Shown here: in pieces, positions 56,801-64,000 of the stretch
How positions within the stretch are numbered: the stretch's first letter is position 1
Layout of the letters: each line of letters opens with the position of its first letter
Assembly (NCBI RefSeq): GCF_000321225.1
Contig: NW_004450330.1
Span: forward strand, 2,353,601 to 2,417,600
Direction of reading: 5' to 3'
DNA length: 64,000 bases
DNA from: Odobenus rosmarus divergens
Taxonomy: Eukaryota > Chordata > Mammalia > Carnivora > Odobenidae
Made by a program: the position numbers and the translations under genes
The notes under the pieces: generated by a model
Seen by the model: the letters and a program-made list of their open reading frames with translations, nothing else
What the model was told of the DNA's origin: nothing
The model's database searches: none

Positions 56801-57295
56801 GCAATTAAGGGAAAAGGCCTGGAAGTTCCTGAATAAGGGTTCGAGGCCAGCACAGATCAAGTATTTGATCTTTTTGATCATGACGCCAGTTAAGAAACAC
56901 GTTGTATAGCACAAACTAGTGCACATGCACACGCCAGCTCCTTCCCCGAACAAGTTTCATGAAATAGTATTTACTTCTAATTTTGAAATGCAAGCTCATA
57001 TTTTCTCTAGTCTACTTTTATCTATTAAGAAGTGCTGGTTAGGCCCACCAAATTGATTTTGAGAACGATTAGTGAGTTCAGATCAGCAGTTTGGAAAACT
57101 CTGGTTTAAATCTAATCTGTTTCTTCTAAATGGCCTAGACAACATTTTCAAAGATTTGCAAAAGACTGAGAGAGCTATTGTTCATCAGGGATTTAATCTG
57201 TAATTCCTAACAGGAACACAAACAGCTCTCACAATGGCTAGGGCAGGAAGGAAGGGCCTCAGCTGAAGAGCACCAGCTTCTACTTGCTGGAAGGT
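56801..57295. other. Unique non-coding DNA
   Basis: Nothing recognised. Confidence 0.4.
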
Positions 57296-57312
57296 CAAGA
57301 ATAGGGATTATT

Positions 57313-57734
57313 ACTTTTTTTCCAGCTTTACTGAGGTATAATTGACAAATAAAAATTGTATAAACTTAAGGTGTACAATGTGATGTTTTGATGTACAAAT
57401 ACATTGTGAAATGAGTACCACAATCAAGCTAATTAATAAATCCATCGCCTCAATGGTATGGTAACATTTGTGTGTGTGTGTGTGTGTGTGTGTGGTGAGA
57501 ATACATAAGGTCTACTGTCTTAGCACATTTTAAGTATATAATACAGTATTATTAACTGCAGTCACCATGCTGTACATTAGATCTCTAGAACTTACTCATC
57601 CTGCATAACTGAAACTTTATACCCTTTGACAAACATCTTCCCATTTTCCCCAAACCCCAGCCCCTGGTAACCCACCATACTTCCTACTTTCATGCGCTTG
57701 AATTTTTTAGATTCCACATATAAGGGAGGTTATG
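57313..57734 (-). mobile_element. L1 LINE 3' fragment A, antisense
   Basis: T-rich start, then 'ccagctttactgaggtataa' (57322-57341), 'aaggtgtacaatgtgatgtt' (57369-57388), 'ggtaacccaccatacttcct' and 'agattccacatataagggag' (57709-57728). This is the reversed L1MA-type 3' UTR/ORF2 end. A 17-bp duplication with one mismatch flanks it (57296-57312 and 57735-57751). A (TG)n tract is embedded at 57469-57494. Confidence 0.88.
57469..57494. repeat. (TG)n microsatellite
   Basis: About 13 TG units inside the antisense L1 3' fragment. Confidence 0.95.
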
Positions 57735-58695
57735 CAAGATTAGGGATTATTTTTTTAAATTCAAGTATAGTCAACATACAATTTTATATAAATTTCAGGT
57801 ATATGGAGTAGTAATTCAACAATTCTATATATTACTCAATGCTCATTACAATAAATGTATTCACCATATAATATTATTACCATATTATTGACAATATTTC
57901 CTGTGTGGTACTTTTCATCTCTGTGACTTACTTCTTTTATAACTAGAAGTTTGTACCTCTTAATACCCTTTACCTATTTTATTCATCTCATCACCTACCT
58001 CCCCTCTGACAACCACCAGTTTGTTCTCCGTATTTAAGAGTCTGGGTTTTTTTGTTCATTTGCTTTGTTTTTTAGATTCCACACATAAGTGAAATCATGT
58101 AGTATTTGTCTTTCTCAGTCTGACTTATTTCACTTAGCATAATACCCTCTAGGTTCATCTATGTTGTCACAAATGGCAAAAATCTCATTCTTTTTTATGG
58201 CTGAGTAACATTCCATTGTGTATATATACCACATCTTCTTTATCCATTCATCTATGGATGGACACTTGGGTTGCTTCCATATCTTGGCTATTGTAAATCA
58301 TGCTGCATTAAACATAGGGATGCATGTACCCTTTTGAATTAGTGTTTTTGTTCTCTTTGGGTAAATAGCCAGTAGTGGAATTACTGGGTCATATGGTATT
58401 TCTATTTTTAATTATTTGAGGAATCTCTGTATTGTTTTCCACTGTGGTTGCACTAATATATATTTCCACCAACGGTGCACGAGGACCCCTTTCCTTCACA
58501 TCCTGGCCAATACTTGTTATTTCTCATCTTTTTTGATTCTAGACATTCTCACAGGTATGAGGTGATATCTCATTGTAGTTTTGATTTGCATTTCCCTAAT
58601 GATTAGTGATGTCGAGCATTTTTTCATGTGTCTGTTGGCCATCTGTATGTCTTCTTTGGAAAAATGTCTATTCGGGTCCTCTGCTTATTTTTTAA

Positions 58696-59007
58696 TTAGA
58701 TTTTTTTTTTGGTGTTGAGTTGTGTAAACTCTTTATATATTTTGAGTATTAACCCCTTATTGGATAGGTCATTTGCAAACATTTTCTTCCATTCAGTAGG
58801 TTGCCTTTTTGTTTTGTTGATTGTTTCCTTTGCTGTGCAAAAGCTTTTCATTTTGAGGTAGTCCCAATAGTTTATTTTTACTTTTGTTTCCTTTGCCTGA
58901 GGAGACATACCCATAAATATGTTGCTAAGGCAAATATCCAAGAGATTATTGCCTATGTTTTCTTTTAGGAGTTTTATGGTTTCAGGTTTCACATTTAGGG
59001 CTTTCAT
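58696..59007 (-). pseudogene. L1 ORF2 C-terminal region remnant
   Basis: 103 codons antisense, inside L1 fragment B. Recognisable strings include [14 protein letters not shown] '[19 protein letters not shown]' and '[14 protein letters not shown]', typical of ORF2 downstream of the reverse transcriptase. The frame is broken at both ends. Confidence 0.9.
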
Positions 59008-59784
59008 TCATTTTGAGTTTATTTTGTTTATGGTGTAAAAATGAGGTCTAGTTTCATTCTTTTGCATGTAGCTGTCCTGTTTTTCCAACACCATTTATTG
59101 AAGAAGTGGTCTTTTTCCCATTGTATATTCTTACCTCCTTTGTTATAGATTCATTGACCATATAGGCATGGGTTTATTTCTGGGATCTCTTTCCTGTTCC
59201 ATTGACCTATGTGTCTATTTTTGTGCCAGTACCATGCTATTTTGATTACTATAGCTTTGTAGAATATCTTCAAGTCTTAGATTATGATACTTCTGGCTTT
59301 GTTCATCTTTCTCAAGATTGTTTTGGCTATTTAAGGTCTTTTGTGGTTCCATACGAATTTTAGGATTATTTGTTCTAATTCTGTGAAAAATGCTATTGGT
59401 ATTTTGATAGGGATTGTTTTGAATCTGTAGATTTCTTTGGGTAATATGGACATTTTAACAATATTAATTCCTCTGATCCATGAGCATGGTGTACCTTTTC
59501 ATTTGTTTGTGTCATCTTCAATTTCTATCATCATTATCTTAAAGTTTTCAGAGTATAGGTATTTCACCTCCTTGATTAAATTTCTTTCTAGGTATTTTAT
59601 TCTTTTTGGTGCAATTGTAAATGGAACTGTTTTCTTAATTTCTCTTTCTGTTACTTCATTATTAGTGTGTACAAACACAACAGATTTCCTATATTAATTT
59701 TGTATCCTACAACTTTACTGAATTCTTCATTAGTTCTAATAGTTTTTCAGGGGAGTCCTTAGAGCTTTCTATATATAGTATCAT

Positions 59785-59796
59785 GTCATCTGCAAA
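59785..59796 (-). pseudogene. L1 reverse-transcriptase FADD catalytic motif
   Basis: On the minus strand these four codons read Phe-Ala-Asp-Asp, the L1 form of the YxDD polymerase motif, followed by Met-Ile-Leu-Tyr. The motif is intact, but it lies in a different frame from the upstream reverse-transcriptase piece (59837-60097). A stop and at least one base loss intervene. Confidence 0.85.
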
Positions 59797-59836
59797 TAGT
59801 GACAGTTTTACTTCTTCTGACCAATTTGGATGTCTT

Positions 59837-60097
59837 TTATTTCTGTTCTTGTCTGGTTGCTGCAGCTAGGACTTCCAGTACTATGTTGAATAAAGGTGGT
59901 AAGAGTGGACATCCTTGCTTTGTTCCTGGTGTTAGAGGAAATGCTTTCAGTTTTTCACCATTGAGTATGATGTTAGCTGTGGGGTTTTCATACATGGCAT
60001 TTATTATGTTGAGGTATGTTTCTTCTAAACCCACTTTCTTGAGAGTTTTTACCATGAATAGAGAGATGTTGTATATTGTCAAACGCTTTTTCTGCAA
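59837..60097 (-). pseudogene. L1 ORF2 reverse-transcriptase fragment
   Basis: 86 codons antisense. Contains '[17 protein letters not shown]' and '[20 protein letters not shown]', conserved reverse-transcriptase blocks of L1. It ends in a premature stop just before the FADD region. Confidence 0.92.
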
Positions 60098-60612
60098 CTA
60101 TTGAGAAGATCATACGGTTTTTATTCTTCCTCTTGTTAATGTGATGTATCACATTGATTGATTTGCAAATACTGAACCACCCTTACATCCCTACAATAAA
60201 TCCCACTTAATTTTCGCAAATAATTCTTTTAATGTATTGTTGGATTTGATTTGCTAATATTTGGTGAGGATTTTTGCATCTATGTTCATCAGGGATATTG
60301 GCCTGTAGTTCTTTTTTTTTTTTTTTTTGTGGTGACTTTATCTGGTTTTGGTATCAGGGTAATGCTAGTCCCATAGAATGAACTTGGAAGCTTTCCTTTC
60401 TCTTCTATTTTTTGGAATAGTTTGAGAAAAATGGGTATTGATTCTTCTTTAAATGTTTAGTAGAATTCACCCATGAAGCCATTGGTCCTGGACTTTTGTT
60501 TGTTGGGAGTTTTTTGATTGCTGATTCACTTTTGTTACTAGTAATCATTCTGTTGAAATTTTTTCTATTTCTTCCTGATTGAGTTTGGAAGATTTTATGT
60601 TTCTAGGAATTT

Positions 60613-61909
60613 AAGGGATAGGGATTCTTCATGGGCTAATTGCTGGAGGCATGGGGTATATCCATTTCACAGTGGGTCATCTTCAAAGGAAGGGATTTGT
60701 AGGTGCCAGATATCTAAGGAGGAAGATTTCTCAATAAGGCATATCTGTAGACTGAGAGGAGACTTATATGCTCATCATAATCTTGAATATTGCAGGAAAT
60801 CAGCTAGAATTTAAAAATAATAAAAATGTAATAAAATTCTTTGTTTATATCTGCATAGTGAGTCTGAGGGCCTTCAGGCTTATAAACCTGTCACCGAATT
60901 CAGTATCATTTCAACTTTATGAAGCACGTGATGTTTGCAAAGTGCTTATACAATTACCAGTTATCATAATGTTCATCTTCTGAACATTTTAGTTCAGAGA
61001 AGGCCTGAGGACTTCAAACTAAGAATTAAAAAAAAACCCCAAAAAACAAAAAACCCCAAAACAGAAAAAAAAAATTGGTCAAGCTAAAGTCCAGGCTTCT
61101 GAGCTTGTGCTGCTGGAGCTGTTCAGCTGTGGGGTACCTGCTTTCTGAGTGTGGCCCTCTCTTCCTTCAGCACCCCGAGTCTTCACTGCATGTAGCCAGT
61201 CCAGGTCAGTCACTTCTGACTGATGCTAGCACACTGCTTTTGGGAGCTACAAGTATGAGCTGTGTCTACATGAAGCAGGGGACAGAAAGGCAAAGGTTTT
61301 GGCACCTGCAATCCAAGCACTAGGCACTAGGGCAGGATGTGGGAAGAGGTGTTTTCCGTTGCTGGGAAGGAGTAGTGAGGAAAGGGAGAAGCAGTTACGT
61401 TCTTTCCTGTTTCAGCCATTAACCACATAATAAAAGATTAGAGTTAGAGTTGCTTAGGAGCCTGTATATACAAGCTGGAAATCAGCTCTGGCCATGTTTA
61501 TAGGGAACAGGTCAGTGAAATCCAACACACTGGTGGATTTCAAGAAGTTCCACGGAAATGGTTTCAAGGGATGTGAAAAGTAATAGTTGGAGGATGTGTC
61601 TGTTTCCTTCGGAAAAAGGTTAGCTTTCCTACGCTTCTTCCCCTACATTTAAAAGCCCATAGTATCAGCAACCACTGGCAATTGGCTATCCCAAAACGCT
61701 GAGTGTGGGCTGAGGGCTGGTGGCATTCTAGTGCATTAGTTTAGGAATAAAAAGTGGCCTTTTCTTTGAAGGTGCATTTGAATTCAGCATTTCTGTTAGA
61801 TTAGTTAAAACCTCTGTCAGAAATTCTCCCATTTCTGACCATGGATTGGTAACTGAAATATGAGGAGCTGCACTGAAAGAGTAAGTTGGTTTTTTAAACT
61901 AGGAAACAT
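60613..61909. other. Unique non-coding DNA
   Basis: Flank beyond the L1. A-rich patch 61028-61076 (mixed A and C runs). Frames up to 82 codons have no domain. Confidence 0.4.
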
Positions 61910-62109
61910 CTAGGGGCGCCTGGGTGGCTCAGTCGGTTAAGCTTCTGCCTTTGGCTCAGGTCATGATCCCGGGGTCTTGGGATTGAGTCCCGCATCGGGC
62001 TCCCTGCTCGGCGGGGAGCCTGCTTCTCCCTCTCCCTCTGCCTGCCGCTCCCCCACTTGTGCTTTCCCTCTCTGACAAATAAATAAAATCTTAAAAAAAA
62101 AACAAACAC
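61910..62109 (+). mobile_element. SINEC, sense
   Basis: Head 'ggggcgcctgggtggctcag' (61913-61932), 'gctcaggtcatgatcccggg' (61954-61973), CT-rich body, 'caaataaataaaatctt' and A tail. The 13-bp duplication aactaggaaacat lies at 61897-61909 and 62110-62122. Confidence 0.96.
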
Positions 62110-62137
62110 AACTAGGAAACATTTAGAGGCAAACAAA

Positions 62138-62345
62138 AAAACAGACTCTTATTAAATACAGAGAACAAACTGGTGCGTTGCCAAAGGGGAGGTGGGGGAG
62201 GGGATGGGTGACATAGATAAAGGGGATCAAGAATCCACGTGTGATGAGCACTGAGTAGTGTATAGAGCTGTTGATTCATTATAGTATACACCTGAAACTA
62301 ATTTAACATGGTGTGTTAATTACACTTCAATAAAAAATTTAGAAA
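62138..62345 (+). mobile_element. L1M LINE 3' end, sense
   Basis: 'agagaacaaactggtgcgtt' (62160-62179), then gaggtgggggaggggatgggtg, 'agtatacacctgaaactaat' (62283-62302), 'taattacacttcaataaaaa' (62317-62336). Standard old L1 3' UTR terminus. Confidence 0.9.
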
Positions 62346-62399
62346 TAAATGATAAAAAATAAAAAAAATAAAAATTATTTAATTATAAATAAATAAAAA

Positions 62400-62448
62400 A
62401 CGGTAAATGGTACATTTTATGTATTGTATGTTTTGCCACAATAAAAAG
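62400..62448 (+). repeat. Second L1M-like 3' end, sense
   Basis: 'ggtacattttatgtattgta' (62409-62428), then tgttttgccacaataaaaa, resembles another L1M 3' terminus after an A/T-rich junction (62346-62399). Confidence 0.5.
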
Positions 62449-62457
62449 AAATTACTG

Positions 62458-62654
62458 AGGGGCTCCTGGGTGGCTCAGTCGGTTAAGTGCCTACCTTCGG
62501 CTCAGGTCATGATCTCAAGGTCCTGGGATTGAGCCGCGCATCAGGCTCCCTGCTCAGTGGGGAGTCTGCTTGTCCCCTTGGCCTCTCCCACCCCTCTTGT
62601 GCTCTCTCTCATTCACTCTCTTTCTCTCAAATAAATAAATAAAATCTTTTAAAA
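62458..62654 (+). mobile_element. SINEC, sense
   Basis: Head 'aggggctcctgggtggctca' (62458-62477), 'ggctcaggtcatgatctcaa' (62499-62518), CT block, 'caaataaataaataaaatct'. The 9-bp duplication aaattactg lies at 62449-62457 and 62655-62663. Confidence 0.95.
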
Positions 62655-62779
62655 AAATTACTGCAAGAATTTGATAGAAAATGCACAACGCTTCCAGCAA
62701 CCTCTTTAAGGGGCAGCATTCTTGGATCTTATTACCATTGCAGTGTGGAGTTAATTCTTACAATCCAGGGGGGATGTAC

Positions 62780-62893
62780 TGGGGTGACCAACTGTCCCAC
62801 TGTGCCTGGGACTGAGGGGTTTCTCAGGGGCTTCCCAGGAGGCAGGACTTTCAGTCCCCAAACGGGAAAACAGGAAAAAGCTGGTCACCTTGA
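62780..62893. mobile_element. Palindromic DNA-transposon relic
   Basis: Left end 'ggggtgaccaactgtcccac' (62781-62800) and right end 'aagctggtcaccttgac' (62879-62895) are near-complementary. The core 'gggactgaggggtttctcag' (62808-62827) is familiar from an old mammalian MITE. Family name not certain. Confidence 0.6.
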
Positions 62894-64000
62894 CAGTACC
62901 CAGCACAGGCACACCTTGAAGAAAGACAAGGTGGCCCAATTGCTAATCGTGGAGAAAAGGCGAGGTAGCGCGGGGTGAGGCATTCTTCAACTGGGAAAGC
63001 AAGCCCGATCATAACTTCCTGTGCCTACCGCAGGGGAAGTGTATTTTTTTTTCCTTGCAATTTCATTTAAAATCTGGATTGCCTTGGCTTCTTTGATTTA
63101 CCTTTTTGATGACCAGTGAACTATTTGAATAAGGAAATTGTGCAGACCTGGCCTAAACTGGGCTGGAGGTGCTGACAAAGGATACACTGAGGGACATAAT
63201 GCAGAATGCAGAGACTGCCTGTTTTGTAAGTGTCCAAGTTAAACCCCTTGGGTCTTCTGGAGAATAAACAAACAACTGAAATGGTTCTTTTGATGAGCCA
63301 CTGGCTGCTCAAGGGCAGAATCCCCTGACCAGGTTTTTTGCTGGCTGCCAGCTACTCAGCATTGTACCCCAAATATGAAAATCAAAGTTTGTGTTCCAAA
63401 AGGACTTCTTTTTTTTTTTTTGCACCCACCCTACTTCTCTTTCTCATATTTAAGTCCTGTTTGATTGTTTGTTTGTTTTTTGTCTTTGTTAGAGGAAATC
63501 AGTTTATTATTTCCCCTTAAGTACAAATAAGTAGCCTGTTAGTAATTAAAAAAAAAACAAACTAGAAAACATTTTGGTAGACCTTAACGATTACACCACT
63601 GGATCATTTTCGTTAGTGAAATTTAAGAACCAATCTCTACTGAAACGATACATTCATATTTTACTGCATTTATATTTTGAAACAGGTAATGAGTGTTTCA
63701 AAGTATCTTTCAGAGAAGAATGAAAACATTGCTGTCCTCATTTTTATCCACATGGGAAACTGGTGGGTGTCTTTGGAAGCAACTATCCAGAATCATTTTA
63801 AGGTTTTTGCTCTCCCCATCACACCACTTTCCACAAGGCCATGAGCTCTCTTGTAGCAGATTGGACTGTGGGACTCCGTGCTTAAGGTGCTACATTGGTT
63901 TCTTGCAGTCGGTAAGATACAGTCCATTTTCTTGACCGTGACCCATGTGGTTCTGCCCAATCTCTCCACACAAAATGCTCCCGTTTCACTTCCCACTGAT
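62894..64000. other. Unique non-coding DNA; possible L2 at the right edge
   Basis: T runs at 63047-63053 and 63409-63421, an A run at 63549-63557. The 63880-64000 sequence (gataagatacagtccatttt-like) faintly resembles sense L2 but runs off the window. No exon. Confidence 0.4.

Larger units (their letters stand above)
57752..60612 (-). mobile_element. L1 LINE fragment B, about 2.9 kb, antisense
   Basis: Reversed L1 3' UTR (57752-58060), then 'ccattcatctatggatggac' (58244-58263) and ORF2 sequence to the truncation at 'ttctaggaattt' (60601-60612). It covers most of the reverse transcriptase and the C-terminal part of ORF2. Many stops and frameshifts; ORF1, the endonuclease region and the promoter are missing. 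The right flank resembles the left target duplication. Confidence 0.95.

Noticed and set aside
57752..60612. Antisense L1 considered as a potentially active element
   Set aside because: Truncated at its 5' end, lacks ORF1 and the endonuclease, and its ORF2 is cut by stops and frameshifts around the FADD motif.

Overview
The window is mammalian nuclear DNA from a carnivoran. Seven young tRNA-type CAN-SINEs (SINEC) carry heads and CT-rich tails of the bear/seal (arctoid) type. They lack the canine head and the feline tail, so I infer an ursid or pinniped; the species cannot be fixed from sequence alone. I found no protein-coding exon, functional RNA gene, CpG island or bacterial-type feature. 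The open frames present (at most about 190 codons) are chance frames in biased sequence or remnants of transposons. The window reads as an intergenic desert or the inside of a very large intron.

Layout. 1-12 kb: mostly single-copy DNA with an ERV LTR (3.07-3.83 kb), MIR fragments, MER5A-type hAT MITEs (7.29 kb, and three in a row at 8.13-8.61 kb), a purine-rich tract (9.44-9.87 kb) and an antisense L2 end. 12-27 kb: a CA microsatellite, many MIR and L2 fragments, a perfect short hairpin (17.9 kb) and a long repeat-poor block (20.8-22.9 kb). 27-36 kb: an MLT1-type LTR, an MLT2-type ERVL LTR split by a SINEC, and a long sense L2 (32.15-33.95 kb). 35-47 kb: L1M tail, SINECs, a 200-bp CT tract, an AT-rich possible conserved element (38.1-38.6 kb), and an antisense L2 interrupted by an unidentified segment. 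47-57 kb: a Z-DNA-prone CpG palindrome, an antisense L2 split by a young 5'-truncated L1 with a perfect 19-bp target duplication, and an L2 split by a MIR. 57-64 kb: two antisense L1 copies that appear to share one target site, three more LINE/SINE insertions and a palindromic DNA-transposon relic.

The genes do not work together, because there are none. The record here is transposition: ancient L2/MIR and hAT layers, then MaLR/ERVL LTRs and L1M, then lineage-specific L1 and SINEC with intact target-site duplications. No new biological system is supported. The most useful leads are the double L1 hit, the nested insertions, the Z-DNA palindrome, the hairpin and a few repeat-free blocks that could be conserved regulatory DNA. 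Repeat-family names rest on recognition of consensus sequences, not on a database search; edges of old elements are good to roughly 10-30 bases.
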